Below, piece after piece: positions 25,481 to 34,739 of a DNA stretch of 64,000 nucleotides. Within the stretch, counting starts at the first letter, position 1; each line of letters begins with the position of its first letter. Origin of the DNA: Sinorhizobium meliloti (GTDB taxonomy: Bacteria; Pseudomonadota; Alphaproteobacteria; Rhizobiales; Rhizobiaceae); NCBI RefSeq assembly GCF_035610345.1, contig NZ_CP141215.1:214960-278959 (forward strand), in the 5' to 3' direction. Below the pieces are notes generated by a model. It made no database searches and was not told the origin of the DNA. It worked only from the letters and a program-made list of their open reading frames with translations. The translations under genes were made by a program, and so were the position numbers.

Positions 25481-26715
25481 GCCACGCCTCCCGGAAAGGG
25501 GAGTGCGACCTCGGCGAGCTGCGAGGCCGCAACCTTCACGTACAGCGCCGTTGTGTTGATGCTCCGGTGGCCAAGAAGATCGGCGACCTCGTTGATCGGC
25601 CTTCGCTGCCCGACAAGCTGGGTAGCAAGGCTGTGGCGCAGGAGATGCGCACCTGCGACCCGCCCGAGTTCGACCCCGCCATGCCGCAACCGCTTCCGCA
25701 CGATCCTTGAAACAGGCGCCGCACACTTGAACGGTCCCACCGGCGGCGTGAACGACAGGAACAGATACGGACTATCCACCCTCGGTCGAGCGCGCAGGAT
25801 GTAATCGGCGAGTGCGGCGCCGGTCTCCTCGAGGAGTGGCACCACCCGATCACGCTTGCCTTTGGTCCGCCGGACAAAAACCTCGCCAGTACGCCAGTCG
25901 ATATCGCGAAGCCGAATGGCGCGTAACTCGCCGTTGCGAATGCCCGTGGTGGCGAGCAGCAGCAGGACGGCTCGATCGCGGATGCCGACCGGCGTCGTTG
26001 CGCCGATTGCATCGATCGCGTGCCGAACGTCATCCCATGCAAGGCGCGGCGGCAAATGCGCCAAACGCCAAGAGGGCGTCCTTGGGACGATGCGGGCGAG
26101 ATCTTGGTGATGGCGACCAGCCCAATATAAAAACCGAAGAAATGTTCGAATGTGAGAAGTCGCTGCCGTGCGGCTCCCGGAGGTTGTCGATAGCGACAGC
26201 CGATACTCGACAGCAGCAAGGACCTGCTTGGCCGTCAACGCCTCGATGTCCTGGCCGGGATGGTGATGGCGGCACCAATCCAGAAAGCGGCGGCCGCCCA
26301 GAAGAACGCCTTCGCGGGACTTCGGCTCCAGGCCCCGTACCCTGCGCAGATAGTCCGAAAAGGAGGCCAGAAGCGGAGCATCCGGATCATCCTCTTCACT
26401 TGGAACAGCAATAATGAACCGCTCCGGAGCCACTCGCCGTGCGTGTCCTAGCGCCGACACAGCTCCAATGCGCGGCGTATCCGCAGGAAACGTGCGCAAA
26501 TAGCTATCGACGACATCTTGATGGATCGGCATCGGACCGCAGCGTGTCCCGGCAAACCGGCTGAAGCGCGCAATTCGGCTCAGATAAATCTTGGCCGACG
26601 CTCGTTTGTAACCAAGTCTGAAAAAATGCTCCGCGAGGCGATCCATCTCGCCACCGAGCGCACCACTACGAAGGCGCTTGAGCACCCCACCGTACGAAAA
26701 ATAGAACTCGAGCAT
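25477..26715 (-). CDS. Tyrosine recombinase/integrase (RIT-type tandem)
   Basis: A 412-residue tyrosine recombinase. The N-terminal core-binding region lies at about 1-180, and the catalytic domain follows with LLATTGIRNGELRAIRLRDI (Arg), KGKRDRVVPL (Lys), HLLRHSLATQLVGQ (HxxR), LLGHRSINTTALYVKV (His and catalytic Tyr). The ATG at 26715 follows GGAGGGG; the longer frame to 26769 lacks a ribosome site. It overlaps the next recombinase, suggesting a recombinase-in-trio (RIT) element whose third gene was lost. It interrupts an IS66 tnpB. Confidence 0.9.
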   Translation of the reverse strand: MLEFYFSYGGVLKRLRSGALGGEMDRLAEHFFRLGYKRASAKIYLSRIARFSRFAGTRCGPMPIHQDVVDSYLRTFPADTPRIGAVSALGHARRVAPERFIIAVPSEEDDPDAPLLASFSDYLRRVRGLEPKSREGVLLGGRRFLDWCRHHHPGQDIEALTAKQVLAAVEYRLSLSTTSGSRTAATSHIRTFLRFLYWAGRHHQDLARIVPRTPSWRLAHLPPRLAWDDVRHAIDAIGATTPVGIRDRAVLLLLATTGIRNGELRAIRLRDIDWRTGEVFVRRTKGKRDRVVPLLEETGAALADYILRARPRVDSPYLFLSFTPPVGPFKCAAPVSRIVRKRLRHGGVELGRVAGAHLLRHSLATQLVGQRRPINEVADLLGHRSINTTALYVKVAASQLAEVALPFPGGVA

Positions 26716-26772
26716 ATTACCCCTCCGGAATAGCGGCGCAGGGGAATCCCACGCCCATCCGAGAGGCACGAA

Positions 26773-26842
26773 ATATTATGTGGCGGAGAATTCCAGATTT
26801 GGCGGGCCTCGGCTGGCGCCGAGACGGGCTCCGCCACATAAT
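26773..26842. repeat. 14-bp inverted repeat at the recombinase-element end
   Basis: ATTATGTGGCGGAG at 26773-26786 and its complement at 26829-26842, 42 bases apart. It lies between the recombinase start and the broken IS66 tnpB, where the end of a RIT-type element would be. A related motif forms the palindrome at 55814-55861. Confidence 0.75.
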
Positions 26843-26858
26843 CTCGCTCGACGCATAA

Positions 26859-26978
26859 ATAGGGATCGGCCGCAAGCGCTGATGCCACCAAAGCCACCAG
26901 GCCATTCATGCCGCGCCGGAAGTCGACAGGCTGCGTCGCCACCATGATCTTCACGCCATTCGGCGAAACTCCGATCAC
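26859..26978 (-). pseudogene. tnpB: IS66 TnpB (Orf2), 5' fragment
   Basis: Forty codons from MIGVSPNGVKIMVATQPVDF RRGMNGLVALVASALAADPY, the conserved TnpB start. The frame then enters the recombinase-element end at 26858. It overlaps tnpA by 4 bases, as usual in IS66. Confidence 0.88.
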
Positions 26979-27445
26979 CGGCGTCCTCGCAACGCCGCCA
27001 CCATCGCCTGCGCCAACTCGGGCGCCACCGAGCCGATCACGGTCATGCGCGCCCCGGCAATCTCGATCTCAATTCGGCCGGAAGCGACGGAAGCGATATC
27101 CGACGGCCCGCTCTGGTGAAGCGTTCGTTCTCCAACCACGGTCACCGGCACGAACATCGCCTGCTGTGCGCAGGCTTGCTCTGATCGTCGAGAGGAAAGC
27201 CCGGCTTCGCGGCGCCAGACATTCAGCAAGCCGCGATTGACGCCCCAACGCCGGGCAACAGCCGAGATGTTCACTCCGGGTTCAGCGCTCTCCGCAAGGA
27301 TCCGCGCCTTCTCCTCGTCGGTCCAATTCCGCCGCTGGCGTCGCCCGGTGATCAGCTCGATCCGCCGGTAGGCTCCATCATGCCTGGCTTCATCCATGGC
27401 TTCATCCATGACTCCAAGCATGGCACCAGCGCGATCTCCAACCAT
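26975..27445 (-). CDS. tnpA: IS66-family TnpA (Orf1)
   Basis: About 156 residues, with a helix-turn-helix DNA-binding region typical of IS66 Orf1: RRIELITGRRQRRNWTDEEKARILAESAEPGVNISAVARRWGVNRGLLNVWRREAG. The C-terminus (IEIEIAGARMTVIGSVAPELAQAMVAALRG) is also standard. The start is uncertain; ATG at 27445 has GGAG nine bases upstream, and ATGs at 27421 and 27409 are alternatives. The element is no longer complete because tnpB is broken and tnpC absent. Confidence 0.85.
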   Translation of the reverse strand: MVGDRAGAMLGVMDEAMDEARHDGAYRRIELITGRRQRRNWTDEEKARILAESAEPGVNISAVARRWGVNRGLLNVWRREAGLSSRRSEQACAQQAMFVPVTVVGERTLHQSGPSDIASVASGRIEIEIAGARMTVIGSVAPELAQAMVAALRGRR

Positions 27446-27490
27446 CCCGTTCCACTCCTGTCGATGACGGAGCTTATCTCGCGGTCTCAA

Positions 27491-27682
27491 TCAGCAAAGG
27501 CAAGGTGGGCTGTTCGTAGCGCTCACGATTGATCGGAAAACGGTGACTACGACGCTGATACTGATCGGCTCATTTCCGGGCTGGCAACCCGAGTGCTTCT
27601 GCACGAAACACTCATCGACTTCAGCCCAAGAAGCGAGACCGGCGCGCAGCGAATGGCCAGCGAATTTTTGCCCGCATTCCAC
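27491..27682 (-). pseudogene. C-terminal remnant of a tyrosine recombinase
   Basis: Frame FAGHSLRAGLASWAEVDECFVQKHSG matches the HxLR...A.VDER.VQKQLGH region of a phage-type integrase; after a frameshift QYQRRSHRFPINRER gives the Tyr-containing tail. No N-terminal domain present. Confidence 0.75.
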
Positions 27683-27867
27683 CTCTCGGTCGGTTCAATC
27701 GGTCCCGGCCCAACATCCTTGCCCTGGGCGCAAACGCGGCGGAAGAGGGGCGGGTCTCCGGCGGGAACAGGGTGAGCAAATCTGCGCGAAAATTATCAAG
27801 CGCAGATGTCTCGATATTTGGGGTCGCTATTGACCGCCTCTCTCGCCGACGCTCGAAGTGGGAGCAT
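27683..27867. other. Short intergenic region
   Basis: No gene recognised between the recombinase remnant and the LysR regulator. Confidence 0.4.
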
Positions 27868-28827
27868 TTATCCCGATGCGCGGACTCTCGAGCGTGAGGC
27901 CGAGGCGACTTCGGGTAAGATTGTGGGCCATTTACCGCTTTCGGCAAGCAAATGAACTACTTCCGTGATCAAGGCGCGAACCGCGTTCACCTCGACGGAA
28001 CGCTCGTCTTTCGGATTGACGGCAAGGACAACCGTACGTGTGATGGCCGGTTCAACAATTCTCACGATCCGGATCTGGCCAAGACAGACCTCGCGCTGAA
28101 TGGCTGATGGCGTCAGTATCGAATAGGCTTTTCCGTCCATGACCATGCTGATGATGGACGACAGGGAATCGACTTCGAATCGCACATCCAATGTGCAACC
28201 GTGCAGAGCCACGACATCCGCCACCGAGCGCCGAACGTTGTTGACTCGCATTGGGACAGCCAACGGATATGCATGCAAATCGGCCAGCCTGATTGTTTCT
28301 TCGAAAGGAGGTTGGTCGGGAGGCCCAACTAGACAAAATTCCTCGCTGGCAAGCACTTCAGCGTCGCCCGGCCTTTCAACCGTTTTATAGAGGATTGCAA
28401 TGTTGAAACGACCAGCGGCCATCCACTCCTCAACCGGACCGCTCATCCCTTCGACGATCTTAAGCGAAACTCTCGGGAGCCTCTCTTTCGCAATCGCGAG
28501 TAGCTCAGCTACCATTACGCGGGCTGCCCCAGAAGGGATCCCAATTGTAACTTCTCCGCTCGGTGATTTCACCTTACTGGTCAATTCCTGTTCGGCTCGG
28601 CTCACCTGGTCCAAGATAATGCGCGCGTGATTTAGCAACTTCGAGCCTGCTGAAGTAAGCGTGACTCCAGTTCTATCCCGAATCAAAAGCTGCGTCCCAA
28701 AACCTTCTTCCATTTGCCGCACATGAAGACTGAGCGCGCTCTGCGCGACATTCAGTTGCGCTGCGGCTTTCGTGAAGCTGCCCGCCTCTGCAACGCCAAC
28801 GAAATATTTAAGTTGTCTAAATTCCAC
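27868..28827 (-). CDS. LysR-family transcriptional regulator
   Basis: A 319-residue regulator. N-terminal winged helix-turn-helix (MEFRQLKYFVGVAEAGSFTKAAAQLNVAQSALSLHVRQMEEGFGTQLLIRDRTGVTLTSAG), linker helix, then the periplasmic-binding-like effector domain from about residue 90 (GEVTIGIPSGAARVMVAELL). It resembles Cbl/NAC-type LysR proteins. It is divergent from the methylaspartate gene cluster and probably controls it; the effector is likely a pathway acid such as mesaconate (inference). A decayed second LysR copy lies inside the cluster at 32780. Confidence 0.92.
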   Translation of the reverse strand: MEFRQLKYFVGVAEAGSFTKAAAQLNVAQSALSLHVRQMEEGFGTQLLIRDRTGVTLTSAGSKLLNHARIILDQVSRAEQELTSKVKSPSGEVTIGIPSGAARVMVAELLAIAKERLPRVSLKIVEGMSGPVEEWMAAGRFNIAILYKTVERPGDAEVLASEEFCLVGPPDQPPFEETIRLADLHAYPLAVPMRVNNVRRSVADVVALHGCTLDVRFEVDSLSSIISMVMDGKAYSILTPSAIQREVCLGQIRIVRIVEPAITRTVVLAVNPKDERSVEVNAVRALITEVVHLLAESGKWPTILPEVASASRSRVRASG

Positions 28828-29333
28828 TTATCAGTTCCCCTGCACGGAAAGGCGTACCGGTCCCGGCCGCTCTGTTATTTTTTTGTCATTTATCCTCACC
28901 GTAGCTTGAAACGAGATGGCTGAACAGCCAAAGTTAGACTTGCGTACAGAGGTCACACAGGACCAGTTCGCAACGCACTCCTCGGGTGCAGAAGGATGCA
29001 CCGCAGTTGTCAATGCTGTTATGTCCGATCGGTCTCCAAAGTCGCCGCGACCGATTGGTTTGACACAGCATCCACTCCGAAGTTGACGCGCGCAGGAGTG
29101 AGATTGCCGCGGCTTACGGTATCGGCGGTGATTGCCGGACGCCGGCGCAGTTATCGCATCTTCCTGTCGTTCTTGCGCGGATAGCTGCAACCATGTTTTA
29201 GCGTAAAGGCACTTGTCTATTGCCGCTGCACACGAAGGGCGGAATACGACCCCATCATCTTACGCAACGGGCTTGAGAGCGAATTAGAACCTCGTCTATC
29301 TGGAAAAGCGATGGTGGCCTTCGGGGCATTATA
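28828..29333. other. Divergent regulatory region, LysR / methylaspartate cluster
   Basis: About 500 bases between divergent genes, expected to hold both promoters and LysR sites. No confident -35/-10 or operator could be named. Short frames here resemble nothing known. Confidence 0.4.
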
Positions 29334-30683
29334 TTGGCATCACAAGGTGAGAGTAGTGCATGCTTTTTTAGCCAAACATCCACGAAATCGGCAGCCAAAG
29401 TGGCGCAGCCCAACTCGAGTACAAAAATCGTGCAAATCAAAGATGTCATTCTCACGCGCGGCGACGGTGCTTTTTTCTATGACGACCAGGCCGCCATTCG
29501 CGCTGGAGTTGATCATGATGGATTCCTGTACGTTGGCGAGCCGCTGACACCTGGGTTCCCCTCGATACGTGTGCCAGCATCCTGCCTGAGCGTCGGCCTT
29601 GTGTTGGCGGACGACACCATCGTCTGGGGCGACATGATGGGCGTCCAGTACTCGGGTGCGGGTGGTCGTGATCCACTCTTCGATGCCGACCAAATCAAGG
29701 CGCTCACGTCCCAGGTCGTCGTTCCGCGGCTCTTAAAAGCCGATGCAAGCCGCTTTCTCGACGCTTGCTCTCTGACATTCCAGTGGTTTGAAGGCAAGCG
29801 GCTGCCACTGTCCATTGAGTATGGCGTCAGCCAAGCCCTACTAAGCGCCGCTGCGCATGCAGCAAGATCCACGATGAGCGAGGTGGTCTGCCGTGAATTC
29901 AGCTTGCCACTTCCGCGAGGTCGCGTTCCGATCTATTGCCAAAGCGGAGATGCTCGCGAGATCAACGTCGACAAGATGATCTTGAAAGGCGTGGACGTGC
30001 TCCCGCATGGCTTGATCAATTCCCGCAAAAAGTTCGGTGCAGACGGCCAGACATTCATTGAGTTCGTGAAATGGGTCGCGCGGCGGGTGCGCGAAATCGG
30101 CCCGGCTGACTATAGTCCGGTGCTGCATTTCGATGTTTACGGCTGGATCGGCTTTGAGATTGGTTCAGATCCCCAGACGATCGCCGACTTCATCTGTAAG
30201 GTCGCGGACATGGTACCAGAATTCATCCTGAATATTGAGTCCCCCGCGGATTTCGGTTCTACAGCGGCGCAGGTCGACGATTATGCGCGGATCGTCGCAA
30301 TCTTGGATGCCCGCGGTGGACGAGCACGCGTCGTCGTCGATGAGCAGTGCAACACTCTTGACGATGTCCGCCTCTTCGCCGAGGCCAAGGCCGCCCATCT
30401 CATTCAGATCAAGGCTCCCGATGTCGGATCGATGGCAGACACTGCACGTGCCGTTCTCATATGCAAAGAAAACCGCGTCGGAGCCTATGTAGGTGGAAGC
30501 TGCAGTGAAACGGACATTTCTGCTCGCGCCACGGTTCACGTATCCGTAGCCACGCAAGCCGACATGATGCTTGCCAAGCCTGGGATGGGCGTCGACGAGG
30601 GTTTGACTATCATCGGAAACGAACAAAATCGGCTGCTTGCTGTGCTTGAACGCGGTCGAACGCAAACCGGAAACAATGCATAG
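29334..30683 (+). CDS. mal: Methylaspartate ammonia-lyase
   Basis: Converts L-threo-3-methylaspartate to mesaconate and ammonia (EC 4.3.1.2), an enolase-superfamily enzyme. Up to 449 residues with YDDQAAIRAGVDHDGFLYVG at the start and the conserved LKGVDVLPHGLINS (H225), metal ligands D267 in HFDVYGWIG, E302 in LNIESPADFG and D336 in VVVDEQCNT, catalytic base K360 in QIKAPDVGS, and YVGGSCSETDISAR. The TTG at 29334 gives about 30 residues more than known enzymes; GTG at 29400 or 29429 is a possible start. First gene of the catabolic operon. No glutamate mutase is present, so methylaspartate must come from elsewhere. Confidence 0.93.
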   Translation: MASQGESSACFFSQTSTKSAAKVAQPNSSTKIVQIKDVILTRGDGAFFYDDQAAIRAGVDHDGFLYVGEPLTPGFPSIRVPASCLSVGLVLADDTIVWGDMMGVQYSGAGGRDPLFDADQIKALTSQVVVPRLLKADASRFLDACSLTFQWFEGKRLPLSIEYGVSQALLSAAAHAARSTMSEVVCREFSLPLPRGRVPIYCQSGDAREINVDKMILKGVDVLPHGLINSRKKFGADGQTFIEFVKWVARRVREIGPADYSPVLHFDVYGWIGFEIGSDPQTIADFICKVADMVPEFILNIESPADFGSTAAQVDDYARIVAILDARGGRARVVVDEQCNTLDDVRLFAEAKAAHLIQIKAPDVGSMADTARAVLICKENRVGAYVGGSCSETDISARATVHVSVATQADMMLAKPGMGVDEGLTIIGNEQNRLLAVLERGRTQTGNNA

Positions 30684-30694
30684 GAAGCGCCCAG

Positions 30695-31864
30695 ATGAGA
30701 AAAAGTCTCAAGGATATTACGGTGGTGGCTGTCGAACAGGCAGTCGCGGCACCATACGCTTCCTCGCGCCTGGCGGATGCGGGGGCGCGGGTCATCAAGA
30801 TCGAGAGACCAGAAGGCGATTTTGCTCGCAATTATGACAAGTTGGTGCGGGGGCAGAGCGCCTATTTCGTCTGGCTGAACCGGGGCAAAGAATCTGTCTG
30901 CCTGGATCTGAGATTGGAATCTGATCGGGCGGTCTTGGACGCCCTCATCGCGCAGGCAGACGTCTTCATTCAGAACCTGAAACCGGGAAGTATTGACAAG
31001 CTTGGTTTTGCATCATCCGATCTTCGTCGCCGTTTTCCCCGCCTCATTGCCTGCGACATCTCCGGTTTCGGTGAGGGCGGTCCGTTCTCCCATCTCAAGG
31101 CCTACGATCTCATCGTCCAGGCTGAGTCGGGACTGAGCGCGATCACGGGGACCCAGGAAGGCCCAGCCCGCGTCGGTGTCTCGGTCTGCGACATCTCAGC
31201 AGGAATGACCGCGCACGCCGCGATTTTGGAAGCGCTGTTCCATCGGGAGCGAACCGGTGAGGGCGCATCTATCCAAGTTTCGTTGTTTGATGCGATTGTC
31301 GACTGGATGAATGTTCCAGTTCTTCAACACGACTACAGCGACTACCAAACCGTTCGAGCCGGTGTAAACCATCCATCGCTGGCGCCCTACGGTGCGTATC
31401 GTTGTACCGACGGGAAGGATGTCATCTTCTCGGTCCAGAACGATCGCGAGTGGGTCAATTTTTGCGCGATGTTCCTGAAGAGACCTGAGCTGACGCGCCA
31501 GCCCGGCTTTGCGGACAATATGGAACGAGTAGGGATGCGCAAGCTTCTCGACGAAATAATCAAGGCCCGCTTTTCTGAACTCTCGAGCGACGGGGCGATG
31601 CTTGAGCTTGAGGCGGCAGGCCTGGCCTATGGGCGATTGCGCGACATTCCGGCTGTCTCGAAGCATCCACATGTGCGCAGAACATTGGTAGATACCCCGG
31701 AGGGGGCCATCGACGTTATAGCGCCTGCTGCAATTTTCAATAATGAGAAGCCCTCGTTCGGCCCTGTACCTGCGCTTGGAGCCCACACGACGTCTGTCAA
31801 AGAAGAGCTTTGCTGGTGGCCGGGAAGACCTAGTGAAGGATTTTTCCATACCGGCCAGGATTGA
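30695..31864 (+). CDS. Family III CoA-transferase (CaiB/BaiF type)
   Basis: A 389-residue family III CoA-transferase, 11 bases after mal. Conserved features: LADAGARVIKIERPEGDFAR (N-terminal Rossmann part), LNRGKESVCLDL, FGEGGPFSHLKAYDLIVQAESGL and the catalytic Asp166 in GVSVCDISAG, the residue that forms the acyl anhydride. In this context it most likely activates citramalate or mesaconate with CoA from succinyl-CoA or acetyl-CoA. Substrate is inferred from neighbours only. Confidence 0.9.
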   Translation: MRKSLKDITVVAVEQAVAAPYASSRLADAGARVIKIERPEGDFARNYDKLVRGQSAYFVWLNRGKESVCLDLRLESDRAVLDALIAQADVFIQNLKPGSIDKLGFASSDLRRRFPRLIACDISGFGEGGPFSHLKAYDLIVQAESGLSAITGTQEGPARVGVSVCDISAGMTAHAAILEALFHRERTGEGASIQVSLFDAIVDWMNVPVLQHDYSDYQTVRAGVNHPSLAPYGAYRCTDGKDVIFSVQNDREWVNFCAMFLKRPELTRQPGFADNMERVGMRKLLDEIIKARFSELSSDGAMLELEAAGLAYGRLRDIPAVSKHPHVRRTLVDTPEGAIDVIAPAAIFNNEKPSFGPVPALGAHTTSVKEELCWWPGRPSEGFFHTGQD

Positions 31865-31868
31865 TGTC

Positions 31869-32738
31869 ATGACCGATAGCCCTCGCTGGAGATCGTTGCT
31901 GTTCGTTCCCGCACATAGCCGCAAATATGTGGCCTCGGTCCATGAACGTGGCGCTGATGGCGTCATCTTGGATCTCGAAGATTCGGTGCCAATTGACCAG
32001 AAGATTGATGCGCGGCGTGAACTTCCTGACAGTATCGTCTCGGTGGGACGTCAGGGCGGATCCGTCTTGGTTCGCGTCAATCATGATTTGTGCACTTTGG
32101 CAGCCGATCTCAACGCCTCTATCATACCGGGTGTCGATGCAATTGTTCTTCCCAAGGTAGAATCGAAGGACTGGGTGGCAGAGGTGGCCGACGCCGTCAC
32201 TCGGTTAGAAAAAGCGAGAGGAATTCCCCATGGAACGGTGCGGTTTCTGGCCCAGATCGAGAGCCCCCGTGGCTTGCAACGCCTGCCAGAGATAGCATCA
32301 TCTGATGCAAGGATGGCTGCCTTGGCCCTCGGCCCTGAGGATTTCTGTGCGGCCGTGGGTGGCTCTCCCGAGTTCGATCTTCTCTTAGCGCCAAATTTGC
32401 AGGTGCTTTTTGCGGCAAGGGCAGCAGGATTGCTTCCCTTGGGCTTTGTAGGCTCCATCGGGGAGTTCCAGGACAGCCAGAAACTGCGACAAACTTCCGT
32501 CCATGCGCGCCGGCTCGGTTTCGCGGGCGCCTTGGCTATTCATCCAGCCCAGGTCACCATTTTCAACGAGGCTTTCTCGCCGAGCGCAGATGAGATCGAG
32601 TGGGCATTAAAAATTGTCGATGCGCAGCAAGACGCGTTCAAGAGCGGACTTGGTGCGTTCGCTGTCGATGGAAAAATGGTGGACCCACCGGTGATCCAGC
32701 GCGCGCACCAAGTCTTGGCTCTTGCCGGAAAACCATAA
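31869..32738 (+). CDS. CitE-like CoA-ester lyase (HpcH/HpaI family)
   Basis: A 289-residue TIM-barrel lyase of the CitE/citramalyl-CoA/malyl-CoA lyase group: RSLLFVPAHSRKYVASVHERGADGVILDLEDSVP (metal and substrate loop), QIESPRGLQRLPEIA with the metal Glu, and ALGPEDFCAAVGGSPEFD. The ATG at 31869 lies 4 bases after the CoA-transferase stop, so the genes are coupled. Expected reaction: (S)-citramalyl-CoA to acetyl-CoA and pyruvate; a beta-methylmalyl-CoA lyase is an alternative. Confidence 0.9.
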   Translation: MTDSPRWRSLLFVPAHSRKYVASVHERGADGVILDLEDSVPIDQKIDARRELPDSIVSVGRQGGSVLVRVNHDLCTLAADLNASIIPGVDAIVLPKVESKDWVAEVADAVTRLEKARGIPHGTVRFLAQIESPRGLQRLPEIASSDARMAALALGPEDFCAAVGGSPEFDLLLAPNLQVLFAARAAGLLPLGFVGSIGEFQDSQKLRQTSVHARRLGFAGALAIHPAQVTIFNEAFSPSADEIEWALKIVDAQQDAFKSGLGAFAVDGKMVDPPVIQRAHQVLALAGKP

Positions 32739-32779
32739 TGTTGTTTGGTCGGGAACACTCGCGGCTGGGCGCTGCGTAT

Positions 32780-33130
32780 CATGGAACTCAGGCAACTTAG
32801 ATGTTACATCGGCGTGGTGGAGCTGTCAGTTTCACCCTCCCTCAGCCTGCATATTCGACAACTGGAGAGGGTTTTGGTTCCCAGGTACTCTTGCGCGAGA
32901 GAAAGGGTGCCGGGGTGACGGATTCAGGACAAAAAATTGCTTGCGCACGCGCGCACGATACTCACAAGAAATCCAGCTCGTGGAAGCTTAACTCACCAAC
33001 AAGATTGGCTGCCTGGCGGCCGAGCGACGATCAGCATTCCTCCAGTCGCTGCACAAGTACTGGAGGATGGTGGAGACCAGGTGACTGCCAGCGGACACAA
33101 GCGCCTGAAACAGGAATTTGATAGATTTTT
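32780..33130 (+). pseudogene. Decayed LysR regulator copy
   Basis: From ATG 32780 the DNA reads MELRQLRCYIGVVE, then after a deletion SLSLHIRQLERVL, then in a new frame SQVLLRERKGAGVTDSGQKI and ACARAHDT/LAHARTIL, corresponding to residues 1-75 of the intact LysR at 27868 (MEFRQLKYFVGVAE, ALSLHVRQMEEGFGTQLLIRDR). Later pieces (GRATISIPPVAAQVLEDG) match its effector domain start. Several deletions and frameshifts; non-functional. Confidence 0.8.
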
Positions 33131-33299
33131 CCTTCTCAGGTTGGTGGTAGTTGGTGGTATCTAGGTTCGAGATGGACCTCGACAATATTCGATATTTGAC
33201 TGCACGCTTTGATCACGATGAAGTCAGTCAGGTTCCGGGCGAACTCTGTGGACGCGAACTCTGCTCGTGCCGGACATCTTCGTGCAATTGGAGCAAGTT

Positions 33300-34721
33300 A
33301 TGTCCTACACCAGAAGCTACCAGCTCTTCATCAATGGTAGCTGGCGAAACGCCAGCGGTGAGGCGCCCATCCCGGTTATCAGCCCGGTTACGGAAAAACC
33401 AATTGCTGCGGTCGCTTCAGCAACTGCGCAAGATCTCGACGACGCGCTCGGGGCAGCTGACCGCAGCGGCAAAGCCTGGGCGATGTTGCCTCCGAACCAA
33501 CGCGGCGCGATTCTCATCAAAGCCTCGAAATTGCTCGCAGAAAAAATCGACGCCGCTGCAAAAGATCTGTCCGATGAACAGGGAAAAACCATCGCCGAGG
33601 CGACCGGTGAATTTAAGCGGACAGTTGAGACGTTCGAGTGGAACGGTACACATGCCGAACGGCTTTGCGCTGTTTCACAGATCGACCAAAACCGGACGAT
33701 AAAGCCCGAACCTGCCGGCACCGTCGCAGCGTTTACCCCCTGGAACTACCCGGCCGTGCTGATTGCGCGAAAGTTGGCGCCCGCGCTGGCAGCTGGCTGC
33801 ACAGTCATCCTCAAGGGTGCCGAGGAAACGCCCAGTGCTGCCGTCCATATTGTAGAAGCATTGGAAGAAGCAGGCCTTCCCGACGGCGTTGTCAACCTGG
33901 TGTTTGGTGTGCCGGCGAAGGTCTCTACGCATCTTCTCGCATCGCCCATTGTGAAAATCTTGACATTCACCGGCTCGACCCCGGTTGGAAAGCATCTTGT
34001 AAAGGCGGCAGCCGACAATTTGCAGCGCTGCATTCTGGAGCTCGGAGGACACTCGCCGGTGGTCGTGTGCGAGGATGCAGACCTTGCGACGGCGGTGCCT
34101 GCCATTCTCGAATACAAATTCGAATGTGCAGGGCAAAGCTGCAATGCGCCAAGCAGAATCCTTGTTGCTCGTGCCATCTATGCCGATTTTGTGGCTCGTC
34201 TTACGAACGCCGCCCGTGCGATTAAAATTGGCGCCCCGGATGACCCGGCGACGGAGATGGGACCCATGGCCAACGCGCGCCGTATTGAAGCAATGCAGCG
34301 CTTGGTTAAGGACGCGGTTGAACGCGGCGCCCGCCTTGAACTCGGCGGTGCTCGCCTCGACCAGGAGGGCTACTATTGGCCACCCACGATCCTCACAGAA
34401 GTGTCGAGCGATGCCAAAGTGCTGCACGAGGAGCCATTTGGTCCGATTCTAACGGTTGCGCCCTTTGATGACATTCAGGAGGCAATCGACCAAGCCAATG
34501 CCACAGAGTACGGTTTGGCAGCTTACTTCTTTACGGAACAACCGGAGACCAAAGAAGCGCTCGCAAACGGTTTGTCGGCAGGTGCGATCAGCGTAAACTT
34601 CCTCAAGGGTGTTTCTGCCGATTCCCCCTATGGCGGCATCAAACAGAGCGGTTATGGATATGAAGGGGGCGAACATGGATTCCGAAGCTTCCAAAACCTG
34701 AAGCTGATCAATGAATTGTGA
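33300..34721 (+). CDS. NAD(P)-dependent aldehyde dehydrogenase
   Basis: A 473-residue aldehyde dehydrogenase with the full set of motifs: PWNYPAVLIARKLAPALAAGC, LTFTGSTPVGKHL (cofactor loop), catalytic Glu247 in LELGGHSPVVV, nucleophile Cys281 in FECAGQSCNAPSR and EEPFGPILTVAPF. The ATG at 33300 follows GGAG; the frame upstream (33267) belongs to other sequence. It resembles succinate-semialdehyde dehydrogenases and, with the class III aminotransferase at 37.1 kb, could oxidise an omega-semialdehyde to the acid. Exact substrate unknown. Confidence 0.92.
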   Translation: MSYTRSYQLFINGSWRNASGEAPIPVISPVTEKPIAAVASATAQDLDDALGAADRSGKAWAMLPPNQRGAILIKASKLLAEKIDAAAKDLSDEQGKTIAEATGEFKRTVETFEWNGTHAERLCAVSQIDQNRTIKPEPAGTVAAFTPWNYPAVLIARKLAPALAAGCTVILKGAEETPSAAVHIVEALEEAGLPDGVVNLVFGVPAKVSTHLLASPIVKILTFTGSTPVGKHLVKAAADNLQRCILELGGHSPVVVCEDADLATAVPAILEYKFECAGQSCNAPSRILVARAIYADFVARLTNAARAIKIGAPDDPATEMGPMANARRIEAMQRLVKDAVERGARLELGGARLDQEGYYWPPTILTEVSSDAKVLHEEPFGPILTVAPFDDIQEAIDQANATEYGLAAYFFTEQPETKEALANGLSAGAISVNFLKGVSADSPYGGIKQSGYGYEGGEHGFRSFQNLKLINEL

Positions 34722-34739
34722 TTGCTACGGTGACATCCG

